From Basidiobolus meristosporus CBS 931.73 (taxonomy: Eukaryota > Basidiobolomycota > Basidiobolomycetes > Basidiobolales > Basidiobolaceae), in NCBI GenBank assembly GCA_002104905.1, contig MCFE01000179.1, positions 62,001 through 126,000 on the forward strand: a stretch of 64,000 bases of DNA, in the 5' to 3' direction. The notes beneath the pieces were generated by a model that saw only the letters and a program-made list of their open reading frames with translations, ran no database searches and was not told where the DNA came from. The stretch's first letter is position 1; each line of letters begins with the position of its first letter. Shown here in pieces: positions 1-10,844 of this stretch. The translations under genes and the position numbers were made by a program.

Positions 1-396
1 GTAGGTATCTCCAGGTGCACATCTGTACTTGTAATATTCCTACTCTTCCTGGCTGTCTTCCAGGTGCCAACTCATCACAACCATGATGGACTAGAAGGTT
101 ATATTCCTGAAAAGATTGAGATATGGAAGTAGTTGCAACTTGACTTGTCTTCCTATCTCCCCACACATTTGCTCTATAGAAAACTCTCAAAAGATGAAGC
201 ATGATCCTATATTCTCCACACCAAGCAAGATAGAGCAGAGAATGAATGTAGTAGTGGCAGAGATCTATCTGCCAAGCTTTGTACCTGCAGTGTAGCTGAT
301 CAAGTCCCAACACAAGCTCCTTACATAAAAGCTGTAGATGCATTAAGTGTGAATTGGTAATTGGCTTCCAGATAAATATACTTACAATGTCAACAT
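1..396 (-). pseudogene. Tnp2-like transposase remnant T1, C-terminal part
   Basis: This is the 3' part of a Tnp2-like transposase gene on the minus strand. It aligns by eye along its length with 24,290-24,700 of copy T5, for example at the stretches resembling CTCTATAGAAAACTC and ACCAAGCAAGATAGAGCAG. No long frame survives. Copia element A is inserted at base 396, and the transposase sequence resumes at 5,076 after a duplicated AACAT. The left end lies outside the window. Identity as Tnp2 rests on better-preserved copies. Confidence 0.75.
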
Positions 397-744
397 TGCT
401 GTAAAAGTATATAATTCCACCTAGATATTCACCTAACTTGGTCACTTAGATCATTACCTTCCAATCCTAGAGAGTACTGGCCATATTCCTGATTGGGATT
501 TACTTAGAATATTTTTACCAATATACCAGGCACCCAGAACATGAAAATTCTCAAAGTTGTCCAAACAGCCCAAACTTTGTACACATGTTCTTGGAACCTT
601 TCTTAACCTAATCTACATGTTTGTTATGCCAAGACCATGTAAAATAAAAGTACTACTTTTACATTCAATATATCATTAGATGAAAACTACATAATCTACT
701 TGTTCTCCCAAATTCCTACCAATATCTCCAACACTCTTACAGCA
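397..744 (+). repeat. 5' LTR of copia A
   Basis: This 348-bp LTR starts TGCTGTAAAA (family form TGTTGTAAGA) and ends TTACAGCA (family form TCTTACAACA). It matches 4724-5075 along its length. The family termini form an inverted repeat, as expected for copia LTRs. Confidence 0.93.
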
Positions 745-757
745 GGTTATGAGCCTC
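745..757 (+). promoter_or_regulatory. Primer binding site (initiator tRNA-Met half-molecule type)
   Basis: GGTTATGAGCCTC follows the LTR directly. The consensus GGTTATGAGCCCC is complementary to the anticodon arm of initiator tRNA-Met (GGGGCTCATAACC), not to a tRNA 3' end. Drosophila copia and Ty5 prime this way with a cleaved tRNA half. The same site follows the 5' LTRs of elements B (19,469) and D (44,072). Confidence 0.85.
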
Positions 758-819
758 AAGCTGTCACTCTCTGCAGTTTCTACTACTACTATTACTAGAA
801 TTTCTCCTCTGCTGAAAAG

Positions 820-1505
820 TTGGATGGATCTAACTACCAAGTGTGGAAGGTGAAGATGAAGATGCTGATGCAAGAAAGAGGCCTTTGGGATATTATCATG
901 GGAGAAGAATGCACTACCAAAAACATGGGAGAGGAAGCCTTAAAGCACCAGAAGAAAGTACAAAGTGCCTTTCACTGCATTTGCCTTGATGTTAATGCCA
1001 AATTGCTAATTCAATGCTCAAGAGCAAAAACAGTAAAGAATGCCTGGAAGGCATTAGAAGACACCTATCAATCATGTTCAGCTACTAAGAAAGTGTATTT
1101 GAGACAAAAATACTTTACTTCAAAGATGCTGCCAGGAGAAGAAATGAAAAATCTAATTAACAGAATTACCCTGCTGGTAGATGAGATGGAGTATGTTGGC
1201 GTACTAACTACTCATGAAGATGTGATAGTAGCCATCCTGAATAGCCTGACAGACAAGTTTCAAGGCCTTGTATCAGCCCCAAAGTCCAGAACTGAAGAAT
1301 TGACCTTAATTTATGTAAGTGGAAGGCTCCTGGATGAAGAATTATGAAAATCAAGCACCAATAAGAAGGAAGAAGAGAATGCTTTAATCAGCAATGATAA
1401 CCAACAAAGGAGGGACCCAAGACCCTACAAAGGCAACAGCAATCTGTTTTGTAGTTACTGCAAAAGGAAAGGACACACATCAGACCAGTGTCTTAAAAAG
1501 AAAGA
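820..1505 (+). pseudogene. Copia A gag remnant
   Basis: The frame opens at 820 with the gag N-terminal pattern LDGSNYQVW and continues 175 codons through the UBN2-type capsid region to a TGA at about 1345-1347. The same frame resumes and contains a CCHC zinc knuckle (CSYCKRKGHTSDQC) at about 1,450-1,495. A single stop therefore separates capsid from the nucleocapsid knuckle. The product would package element RNA in cytoplasmic virus-like particles. The TGA replaces what is probably an Arg or Trp codon, consistent with transition mutation. Confidence 0.88.
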
Positions 1506-1578
1506 AAGTTCGCAGAAAAAGCCTGAACATATAAATGCTGCAACAACTGAAGATAGACTATTCATATTTGCACTAAAT

Positions 1579-4500
1579 ATGACCACAAACAAGGATACTC
1601 AGATGTGGTATATTGACTTTGGAGCATCTCAACACTTTACACACCAAAATGAACATTTTACCAAATATCAAGAAATTCCAATTCCAATGGTTTTCATGAG
1701 TGGCAATAGAATACTTGATGCAGTGGGAGAAGGAACTTGCCAAGTAAACCTAAGAGGCAGTGACAGAAGCCATAGACTGGCCTTTAAAGAAGTACTCTCT
1801 GTAGCAGAAATAGCCAAGAACCTACTAGCTGTAAGCAAGGCTGAAGCAGAAGGATACAGTTTCAGCTTTGACAATTCTGGATAAAAGATCACTGATCATA
1901 TAGTGCCCATATTGCTTTGTGTACCAGAGATGGGAATCTATACAAGTTGACTTATATCTCATCATATTGAGAAGCCAATATAGTAACTTAAATGAAGAAA
2001 CACCAATGCTTTGGCACAGGAGATTTGAGCACGTCAATTTTGATTACTTGCACAAAATGATCAAAGATCAGCTAATTTCTGGAGTAAAAATTGATCCCAC
2101 AGATAATTTGGAGCACTATGAAGCCTGCATATATGGAAAACAAGCCAGACAACTGCTCAAGAGCTCTGGGTTAATCAAACTAAGAAAAATTAGATCCAAT
2201 TCACTCAGATCTGTGTGGACATAGGCAAAATTTATCCTTGGGTGGGATGAAGCTTATTATCACTTTTATTGATGATTATACAAGAAACATGTGGGTTCAC
2301 TTCATGGAGAAAAAGGAAAATGCTCTGTCTAAGTTTGAGGAGCTCAAAGCCATGGTGGAGAGAGAAACTGGTGAAAAAATCAAGAAAATACACTCTGACA
2401 ATAGTGGAAAATATACCTCAAAACAATTCATCCAGTTCTGGAAAATTCATGGGATAAAGCAAGAAACTACCATACCATACTCCCTACAGCAAAATGGTGT
2501 AGCAGAATGTGCTAACAGATCAATTATAAATATGGCAAGTTCAATGATTCATGATCAAAAATTGTCCTACAATTTTGGGCAGAATCAGTTGCCACAGCTG
2601 TATACCTTAAAAATAGGAGTTATAGCAGAATCCTTTGTGATTCTACTCCATTTGAAGCATGATATAGGTACAGACCAAGTGCAGAACATCTCACAATATT
2701 TGGGTGTACATCATATGCCAAGAGACTGCCTGGAAATCAGTCAAAATTTGAGCCACAAAGTGTAAGATGTATACTTTTGGGCTACTGCAATGAGATTAAG
2801 GCATAAAAACTGTAGAATACCAAGGCAAAGAAGCTGATCAAGTCAAGGGATGTGTTTTATGATGAAAATTCAAAAACTTGCACAAAAAATGACATCAGAA
2901 GATGACAAAAATTTGATCTCAAGTCCACCAATTGTCAGGAATGAATCAGAGCAAAACAATGAGACTTTTTTCACTCCAGAGGACTCTACAACCATGGTTC
3001 AGCCTGAAGCAGTGCTCAGGGAAATTCCAGAAGTGGTTGTTCCAGTATCAAAGCCGGGAGATCCAATTGGACATGAAATAGCCCAAATTACTAAATCAAT
3101 GAGGGTACAAACTTAGCCTATGCCTATTCAGTCCATATTGATGAGCCCAAGACTGTAAAAGAGGCCCTAAATAGCCCTCAGACAAAGTTTTGGAGATCTG
3201 CAACAACTGAGGAATATCAGGCCGTGATGGAAGATCAAACTTGGGACTTGGTCAAATTACCAATCAACTAAAAATCAATTAGATGCAGATGGGTCTTTAA
3301 GACAAAGTGCAAGGCTGATGCTATAGTTAAAAGATACAAAGCAAGACTTGTGGCCAAAGGATACTCTCAAACAAAAGGGCTTGACTATACTGAGACCTTT
3401 GCACTGGTAGCCAAGTTTAATTCCATTAGATTAATATTGGCTATTGCAGCCAAATATAAGTTTTTTACTCATCAAATGGATGTAAAAGCTGCATTTCTGA
3501 ATGAAGAACTTGATAAGGATATGTATATGGACCAGCCTGATGGATTTGCTGACCAAGATAACCCCAATCTGGTCTGCAAGCTCAAAAAGTCTCTATATGG
3601 TATCAAACAATTACCAAGTGCCTGGAATTACAAGATAGATTCTGGTAGGAATCTTTGAGTTTCAAAAGAACTAATGCTGACTATAGTATATACTATAAGC
3701 CAGATAGAGCAAATTCAGTTCTAATAGCTCTATAATTGGATGATCTTACTATAGCAACCAATAACCTAAAAACATTAGAAGAGACTAAATCCACCCTATC
3801 TAAAGAGTTCAAGATGTCCAATCTAGGCAAACTCAGTTACTACTTAAGGATTAAGTTCTCCATAGACAGAAGTACCCACACTATCACCCTAAGTCAGTCC
3901 AAGTATGTTAACAATATACTAAAAAAGTACCAAATGGAAGACTGTAAACCAGCAGCTACCCCAATGGAGACCAACCTTGACTTGGTCAAAACTCAACAAA
4001 CACAAGAGAGCTTGGTGCCACCTGAAAGCCCTGACTTTTCTTATCAATCTATGGTTAGCAGTCTGATGTATATCATGCTTGTAACACATCCAGATATCTC
4101 ATATTCAGTGGGAGTTGTCAGCCAATATAATCAGAACTATGGATCTGATCATATTGCAGCAGCCAAGCAGATTTTTAAATACCTAGAAGGAACTGCTTAT
4201 AAATGCTTAAGATACACTTATAAGGACTCAGAACAGGCTTTTGTGGGATTCTCTGATGCTGATTGGGGACAAAATTTGGAAGACAGAAGATCCACTGCAG
4301 GATACACCTTACTTAACAGTAAAGAAGCAATTTCATGGAATTCAAGTAAGCAACCAATTGTAAAACTTTCTACCACAGAGGCAAAGTATATGGCAGCCTG
4401 TGAAGCTCCATAAGAAGCAATGTGGCTAAGAAAGCTTTTTACAGATTAAGGCCTATGTCAAAAAATGCCTATTACTATATTCCAAGAAAATCAAGGATGT

Positions 4501-4704
4501 ATACAAATAGGTAGAAACCCAACTTTTCATGCCAGAACTAAGCACATAGATAGTAAACATCATCTCATACATGAAGCTATAGGGAATAACTTAGTTAGCT
4601 TAGTTTACTCTCCTTCAGATAAAATGATTGCAGATATATTTACTAGACCATTAGCTAGAGACAAGTTTGAATATCTTAGGTCAAAATTAGGACTAGTAGT
4701 ATGA
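1579..4704 (+). pseudogene. Copia A pol remnant (protease, integrase, reverse transcriptase, RNase H)
   Basis: Domains lie in order. Protease is near 1,605-1,890; its catalytic DSGA motif is changed to DFGA. The integrase zinc region with its HHCC pattern is at about 2,005-2,170. The integrase core is at 2,238-2,520, with FIDDYTR, HSDNSGKY and QQNGVAE. Reverse transcriptase spans about 3,280-4,050. RNase H spans about 4,230-4,704, with DADWG near 4,255 and a final ADIFTRPL motif. Several stops and frameshifts interrupt it, and the polymerase YVDD box is damaged near 3,732 (WMDD or LDD depending on frame). The downstream purine-rich tract GTGGAAG precedes the 3' LTR. Confidence 0.92.
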
Positions 4705-4723
4705 ACATTTAGCTAAGTGGAAG

Positions 4724-5075
4724 TGTTGTAAAAAATTTGAAATTCTACCAAAATATTCACCTAACTTGGTCACTTAGATCATTACCTTCAAATCCTAGAG
4801 AATACTGACCAAATTCCTTGTCAGTATTTACCTCAAACTTTTTCACCAAAATATCAGGTACCCAGAGCATTAAAATTCTTAAAGTTGTCCAAGCAGCCCC
4901 ACACTTTGCACACATGCTCTTGAGTCCTTTCTTAACCTATTAAGCATGGCTTTTTATGCCAAGACCATGTAAAAGTATAATTACTACTTTTACATTCAAT
5001 ATATCAATAAGTGAAAACCACATAATCTACTTGTTCTCCCAAATCACTTCCAATATCTCCAAGACTTGGACAACA
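4724..5075 (+). repeat. 3' LTR of copia A
   Basis: This LTR starts TGTTGTAAAA and ends GGACAACA; AACAT follows at 5076-5080. It is about 352 bp and is diverged from its 5' partner by many substitutions and small indels, so the insertion is old. Confidence 0.93.
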
Positions 5076-5080
5076 AACAT

Positions 5081-5665
5081 ATGGCTACCAATGCTTCCGG
5101 TGCACTTTAGGTAGAAGTTGCTTCTGAGGGGCACTTGAATAGACACATATTCAGTTCATCTAGTCCTTGCATTTATAACATTGCATTTGCATACAAATAC
5201 TGATGGGAGGGTGCAAAATATAATATGGGTAGAAGATACTCTCAAATATCTTAGCAATTTATTCTAATTTCTCCAGTATCTTAAAGGACTCATTCAGCTT
5301 GAAATGCCCCCTGTACAACTTGGTCATTAGTATACTTATATTGTTGAAGAGCACATAAAATGCTCCAAGTGGAAAGCTTTTGCTGCAATAGATTTCCACT
5401 ATCTCAAGTATCTCTAGCTTTAACTTAATGTTGTAATATAGCCAATAGCCTATAGCATGCCAGCTTTGCAGCAAATGCATGCTGACTTCTGTATGTCTCT
5501 CTGTGGGAAGATGATATTCTTATTATAATTGTGTAGATGAAAATAATGTGTGTGAGTTATGGAGTAAATCCACAGGATCTTGCAAATTTTGCAGCAGTAT
5601 TGTCCATTGTGCCCAGAAAAGCTGGCCATCCTACTAACAGCTGGATATCTACAGTACAGAAACTA
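5081..5665 (-). pseudogene. Tnp2-like transposase remnant T1, continued
   Basis: After the target duplication the sequence continues the transposase remnant seen at 1-396. It aligns with 24,690-25,290 of T5 on the minus strand; shared landmarks include ATGCTCC.GTGGAAAGCTTT and GCCCAGAAAAGCTGG. Homology fades at about 5,660, where repeat XZ begins. Only fragmentary frames remain. Confidence 0.75.
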
Positions 5666-6740
5666 GACCTGTTCTATTGTCTAGTGCAAAATTGTGCCAT
5701 CAGTGCCAAGCTATGCCCTGGTGTGCCAAAGTGCCATAGTAGAGCTATACTTTGTTACATAGTATGTAGCTTAATTCTAGATTTTCATACAGAGTTACCC
5801 TTGTGTTGTAGTGGGGTCACAGTGACACCCACAGGCAGATATGCTCATTCCTGTATGCTCACTTCCCTAAAAAAGATTACCCCCCCTATATTAGTATCAT
5901 CCCAAATTGCAATATTTTCTATCTGCCTAGGTGATTATTACTGTGTGACCTGGCAAGCTATTTGTCACCATAAACCCATTGCACAAGTTATTCCTATTCC
6001 TTGCCAAGATGCCAAGAAAAAATAGTTATCATATAAGGCAAGTACCCCCAACAGTGCCTATGTCATGAGACCATCCTGGTTTCATAACCCTCCTATCCTA
6101 CATCCATATGAGGTAACTACATGACACAGAGGTTTAATATTACCACTATCTGATTAGCTAGGTACTACTATGCCACATGGAGCAATCCGCCAAGAATATG
6201 AGCTATTTTTAGTACACAACAACATAATTGGCTGTCTACTATCTTGTGGAAACTTTGGGAAAGTATTTTCTAGCAAGAATTTGAACAGCAAAAAAGTATA
6301 TAACAGATGCTCTACCTTAAAAATAAATCATCCCTCTTCCAATATTCCAACTTATTGATTAGTGAGATCACTGCTGCCTATTACCACTACTTTTGGACTC
6401 AGACCTGTCAATACTTCCAGGAAACCATGCTGACAGCCAACTGACCTTGGAGGCACTACTTTTGAGGAATACTCAGAGTAGGTATATTTTATTATATATG
6501 ATTGTTTTTCCAAGTTTGTTCTTGTACAGGCAAAGATACTTTTCAGTCTTTATAACTAATGGTCAAAGCTGCATTCTTATCAAGTCCCTGTTGGTGGAGT
6601 GTACAGTTGTTTTGACTTTGGAAGCTTTAGTACACTGTCATCTCAGAGGACATTGAAGCCATTATGAACTTTTGTTAAGACACCAACTAAGTTGGGATTG
6701 TAGCTTAATAGTTTTCCCTTGACAAGCTTGAGGCTTTATC
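5666..6740 (+). repeat. Dispersed repeat XZ, copy 1
   Basis: This roughly 1.08-kb non-coding unit recurs as a broken second copy at 8,376-8,653, 10,212-10,844 and 15,886-16,148. Shared landmarks are TGACACCCACAGGCAGATATGC near 5,830, TTATTGATTAGTGAGATCACTG near 6,355, ACCATGCTGACAGCCAACTG near 6,425 and TTTGACTTTGGAAGCTTTAG near 6,610. The unit ends with a degenerate tRNA-like sequence. The left edge is approximate. The small open frames inside it (5,537-6,025 and 6,393-6,656) are not conserved between copies and are not called as genes. Confidence 0.7.
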
Positions 6741-6750
6741 CCCCTTCACA
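6692..6750 (+). other. Degenerate tRNA-like sequence at the end of XZ copy 1
   Basis: GGGATTGTAGCTTAATAG resembles the start of a tRNA, including an A-box-like TAGCTTAATAG. It is followed by a pyrimidine-rich stretch and CTTTATCCCCC in the B-box position. The second copy at 16,094-16,150 keeps TTCATAAGC, which looks like an anticodon loop with CAT. The stems do not pair properly, so it is not a functional tRNA gene. Confidence 0.35.
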
Positions 6751-7487
6751 TTAGATCAGACAAAAGACCCAGTATTCCTAGCAAGCTTTTGCCAGAGGTT
6801 ATTGCACCCAGTGAACACCCCACACACATTCACACTTGAGAAGTGTTGACCATATTTTGCCCTTTGGACTTGTACACCACCACAGCGTTTCACCCATTAT
6901 GTTGGAGAAAATCCATTTTATGACCGGTTTTCTTGGATTAGAGTTGAGGACCATGTGTAAGAGTACCAAAGGTCTGAAGACATACATCCTATATGCAGCT
7001 CACATTGTACTCTCAGTCTAGCTGCAGAGGCTTTCAATATATTATAAAACTCAAGGCAAAATCTTGATACACTGGAGCTATCTGGTGCTGTAAGTGCTTT
7101 GCTTAGGGCTTTGTTTAGGGCTGATATTGAAATATAGTGTCAGATAGTTCCAGTAGACCAAGATGGTGCCACACATTCATGTGAGATGTTAGAAGCCTCT
7201 TCAGCAATACTAAAGAGCTGCAGGAGTTCAGTAACAAATGCATATCTTAAGCCCTTCTGCACTCTGAAATATCTAGCACAACATTGATCCCAAATGAGGG
7301 CAAAAACTGAATTTTCTGGCGTGCAGTAGGTTAAGCACAGGGGCTGCTTTGCATAAAGATGTAGCACTATGTTTCACGCTCTGTGACCAAGTATAGATCT
7401 ACTTTGCCTCTCTGGCACACTACACATTCTTTGGCACTCATGGCTCAATGTCACAATATCAAACAGAGCAAGTCCAATACAATGCTA
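6741..7487. other. Unassigned AT-rich repeat-derived stretch
   Basis: No gene or element was recognised in most of this stretch. The only link found is 7,371-7,474, which matches a short segment patched into copia C at 31,487-31,590 (both read roughly TCACACTCTGTGGCCAAG...TCTCTGGCACAC). Short open frames at 6,836-7,021 and 7,140-7,367 have no recognisable domain. Confidence 0.5.
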
Positions 7488-8375
7488 TGAAGTATTACTT
7501 TCTCCTAAGAGTGGATATAATCCAGTTTGGTCATCATGATCCTGCAATAAGGCTATTATGATGCCAGCAGATTGGAACTATTCTCCCTGCACATGATCTT
7601 ACAACAGGAATGTGACAATATTTTGCTGCATTTGCTGCCTAATGAAGTTGCAAGCTTTGCAGTGTGTTAGTAGTTATTTGCCAAGTGTTGCATACCTGCC
7701 ACAATTGACATACTACTATGACCTCAACTCTACAGCTTTACAGTGTCCTACTGCAAAGTTGCTATATATCAAGTATTGCTGGTAACATTTATATGTTGAA
7801 ACATATGCTCTGATGCAACCTCTTTTCCTTGAGTGCCTCCTGAATATCTGCAAAGAACTTTTCAATGTTTAGCCAATTAATTTGCTCACCCTGCTGAGCT
7901 CTAGTACTCCTTTCAGGTGAGCTCTGGCTCTTGTTTATGTGAAATCTGTATAGAATGGTGTAGAAGTTGGCTTGTGACCAAAAAAACCCCAGCATACTTT
8001 GGAAACATTGTCCTAATGCAAATTAGTTGCTTTTTGCGTCCAACCCAACCATGCATAATGTCCCTCAAAACCTATACATTGATGTTTCTTAGCTTCTTAA
8101 TGCCAATGGCATGGGAGTCTCCATATACACATCTGTCCTTGTTATTTTTGTACTGTTTGTGGCTGGCCTGCATGTGTCAACTATTCACATCCATGAAGGA
8201 CCTGAAGGTTATATTCATGATGCACTTAGGATATAGTAGTGCCTGTGACTTGACTTGTCCTCCTATCTTCCCACACATCTGCAAAATAGGAAACTCCCAA
8301 ATGGTGAAGCAAGGCCAAATCTTCTCTACACACCAAGCAAAATGAAATATAGAATGGATACAATAGTGGCAGGGA
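7488..8375 (-). pseudogene. Tnp2-like transposon remnant T2 (transposase 3' end and tail)
   Basis: Bases 7,789-8,345 align with 23,990-24,540 of T5, the 3' part of the transposase gene on the minus strand; GAATGGTGTAGAAGTTGGCTTGTGACC is nearly identical in both. Bases 7,488-7,788 align with the T5 3' tail at 18,789-19,099. The copy breaks off at about 8,375, where repeat XZ starts, so the N-terminal two thirds and the second gene are missing. Confidence 0.75.
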
Positions 8376-8653
8376 TCTGCACATTGTGGTGGGGTAATTA
8401 TGCCTCACACAGGCCAGTTTATTCATATAGCTATAATGATGCACTTTTACATATTTTATCTTATCAGTATTATCCCATTATTCTTTGCCCTAATTATTGG
8501 TATTACCCCCATATCATCTTTACCCTAATTGGTTACCAGTATTAGTTATCCCAAATGTCTTTCATATTCATGATCACCACATGTATCAACATTAGGCAAG
8601 TACCAACATTGCATTGGGGTCATAATGACACTCACTGACAGATATGCCCATTT
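8376..8653 (+). repeat. Repeat XZ copy 2, first segment
   Basis: This is the left part of a second XZ copy, with GGGGTCATAATGACACTCAC matching 5,815-5,834. Repeat Y interrupts it directly after CCCATTT. It also holds an internal near-duplicate of the GTGGGGT...ACACAGGC region about 220 bp upstream, so XZ itself has internal repetition. Confidence 0.65.
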
Positions 8654-10211
8654 GGTGGTAATGGAAAGTATTCCATTACTAAAATATCTCTAAACCAATA
8701 TTGCACTCATTTCTTTACTTTGCTTTTTGCTATTGTAACTCACAAGTGCAAGATCAACTTTGAAGGACAAATGCTCCAGACCCTGACAAGCAGTCCACCA
8801 AAGTAGATAATCATCTCCATGATCCCAATGCCGTTCAAGTCTTAGTTGATGATGTACATGTTGCCTACGTTTCTTGCAAAGATGCACCCAAACTTAGATC
8901 TATTGGCTTTGACAATAAACTTTGTACTTGTTTAGAAGCTTACTACCATAGTGCCAAATTTATACTTGAAGATATATTCTACTAACAACTTTTATTTCTA
9001 TCCTCTCTTTACACCCCATGTATATCTCTTCTTTGATTGTTGAACCCTACCCCCTGCCTTTTAAAAAATATCCCACTAAACTATCCATATCCATCCAATT
9101 CTTATCTCCATCCAATTAAATTGGGTACACCCTCATCCACCCCTTCATATATTGAACATGAGTAAAGAATCCATTGTCAACAAATACTTCAATTTTTTAA
9201 CTCTCTACCAACACCAATATGGTCAACAACTCATTGTTCCTATGCAAGTTGGTAGCTTCTACAAAATTTACGGTGTTCACAACAATATCAAAAAACTTGG
9301 TAGCCCAGCCAATATCTCTGAGCTCCTGAATATCATCCTAACAAAAACAGTGACTTTGGTTGCAAGTCACTCTCAAACCAGCCAATTAAATCATGTGAAA
9401 TATTCAAAGGAGCTGTGCCTATGTCCAATCCACTCCACTGCAAAAGTTTAGCTTTGTATCACATGTATTGCTTGTGCAACCACCCCAAAACTTTGATCCT
9501 TCAGAATTTTTGTATATATGACTTCCCCAGCTGAAAAATCAAGAGAGAGCCTCTCTTTCCAGAATCTCCACACTACAATTACAAGTTTAGAGGTTATAAG
9601 ACTTCCCCTGCATCACTTACACTGTTGAGTATTCTGACTTTGATTAGTACTACATCATTAATGAGACTGCAAAGCTCACAAAAATCCAATCTAGGTTCAA
9701 CAAGAAACTACCACTTTTCTGTTGGAAAAGTTCCCTTTAAGAAGCCCCTTTACTCTAAAGATACCCCTTTAGGCACCACTTTAGTGTAAAGTCCACTTTA
9801 GAGACCACTACAAGAAGTCCCTTTACTCTAAAATCACCCCTTTAGGTCTAAAGACCCCTCTAGAGACTTCTACAACACACCCCTTTAGGTTAAAGGGGAG
9901 TTCAGAATTTCCATATTGGGAAATATTTTCTCAGCAAGGAAAGTGATGTCCAAATAAGGAAAAATCTCTATAAAAGTAAATAAGTCCATTAGTCAATAGA
10001 TGGTCAGAGCACTGCTGCAGAAGTGATAAATACTGTCTATAGTATATTTTGAGCCTAAGATTGAGGAAATCAGTGAAAGCTATATCTTCTATTGGTATAT
10101 CAAGCTCTCAATAAACTATTTTGGTATTAGCATACTGGAAGTTGTTGTATATTGTTGATTAGCCTCTACATTGTAAAACAAGCTCCAAACTAATTTTAAT
10201 GCATCACAACA
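8654..10211 (+). repeat. Repeat Y, copy 1 (LTR-like, carries a MutS-like fragment)
   Basis: The unit begins GGTGGTAATGG (TGTGGTAATGG in copy 2) and ends CACAACA, giving TG...CA-type ends with a short inverted repeat. The flanks ATTT and ATTC could be a 4-bp target duplication with one transition. A near-perfect palindrome GTAATGGAA...TTCCATTAC sits at the start. The 3' third has a promoter-like CTATAAAAG (about 9,970) and a polyadenylation-like CAATAAAC (about 10,110). A cluster of CCCCTTTA and TAAAGGGG motifs fills 9,720-9,900. Copy 2 is the reverse complement at 12,663-13,890, inside T3. Confidence 0.65.
9158..9355 (+). pseudogene. MutS-like mismatch-recognition domain fragment (MutS7-like?)
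   Basis: The frame starting at ATG 9,158 reads about 66 residues resembling MutS domain I. It has a helix-like N-terminus with KYFNF and YQHQYG, then the strand and signature MQVGSFYKIYG (MutS consensus QVGSFYE(I/F)YG), then NISELLNIILTKT. The glutamate of the FYE motif is Lys here, so mismatch reading would be impaired. The order YF-x3-LTLYQHQYG before QVGSF recalls MutS7 proteins of giant viruses and octocoral mitochondria better than fungal Msh1-6, but this is recalled similarity only. The fragment ends where sequence common to both Y copies begins (VTLVASHSQTSQ). No ATPase domain is present. Confidence 0.5.
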
Positions 10212-10844
10212 ATTCTCATATTTTTTTCTTCCCCATACTCTACTGCCATTATTTTAGTTTTATCTCAATTTGTGTTATCTAATCATTATTTACCCATAAG
10301 CTGGCCAAGCATGGTACCTGCTTCTGTATTGCATAAGTTATCCCTCACTTTATGTAAGATTACTGATTGTATGTGCTTCCATATTAGGCAAGTAATTGCA
10401 TTAGGACCTGTGATATATAACCTATTTGTGTCACCATCCCTACCACTGTCATTCCATATACTGTATCCCTATGTTACACAGATTTCAGAATCCCAATTCT
10501 TGATTGGTTTGATGCATTGTGCCTCTTTGAACCTTTTCACATCTATTTAGAACATTCTTAGCCCATTCTGATGTCATTGATATTTCTACTGATCTCTGGA
10601 ACCTTCTGGAAAATTATGATAAGTAATCACTTAGCCAGTGAGAAAAGTATATATGGGAGGCAATCCCTTAGCAGTAAATCATCATCCCTTTTATCAATAT
10701 ACCAGCTTATTGATTAGTATGATTACTGCTACCTGCTGCTGCCTGAACTTTCAATTCCAGACCACAGTACACTCCTAGGAGACCATGCTGACAGCTAACT
10801 GGCCTAGGAAGCACTACTTGTGAGGAATTCCCACAGTATGTGCT
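10212..10844 (+). repeat. Repeat XZ copy 2, middle segment
   Basis: This continues XZ after repeat Y, matching 5,860-6,476; GCATAAGTTATCC and GACCATGCTGACAGCTAACTGGCC are clear landmarks. It ends at the terminus of transposon T3. The open frame at 10,272-10,550 is not preserved in copy 1. Confidence 0.65.

Larger units (their letters stand above)
397..5075 (+). mobile_element. Ty1/copia retrotransposon A (family 1), full-length but decayed
   Basis: The element has two LTRs (397-744 and 4724-5075), a primer binding site at 745-757, and gag, protease, integrase, reverse transcriptase and RNase H in the copia order (integrase before reverse transcriptase). A five-base target duplication AACAT lies at 392-396 and 5076-5080. 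The host sequence on both sides is one interrupted Tnp2 remnant, T1. Stop codons and frameshifts break gag and pol, so it cannot move autonomously. Elements C, D and E are relatives. Confidence 0.96.

Noticed and set aside
5537-6025. 162-codon open frame on the plus strand
   Set aside because: It lies across the T1/XZ boundary and is not open in XZ copy 2; the residues show no domain.
9720-9900. Telomere-like repeat (CCCCTTTA)
   Set aside because: The units are irregularly spaced, in both orientations, and inside a dispersed repeat; fungal telomeres are usually TTAGGG in tandem.
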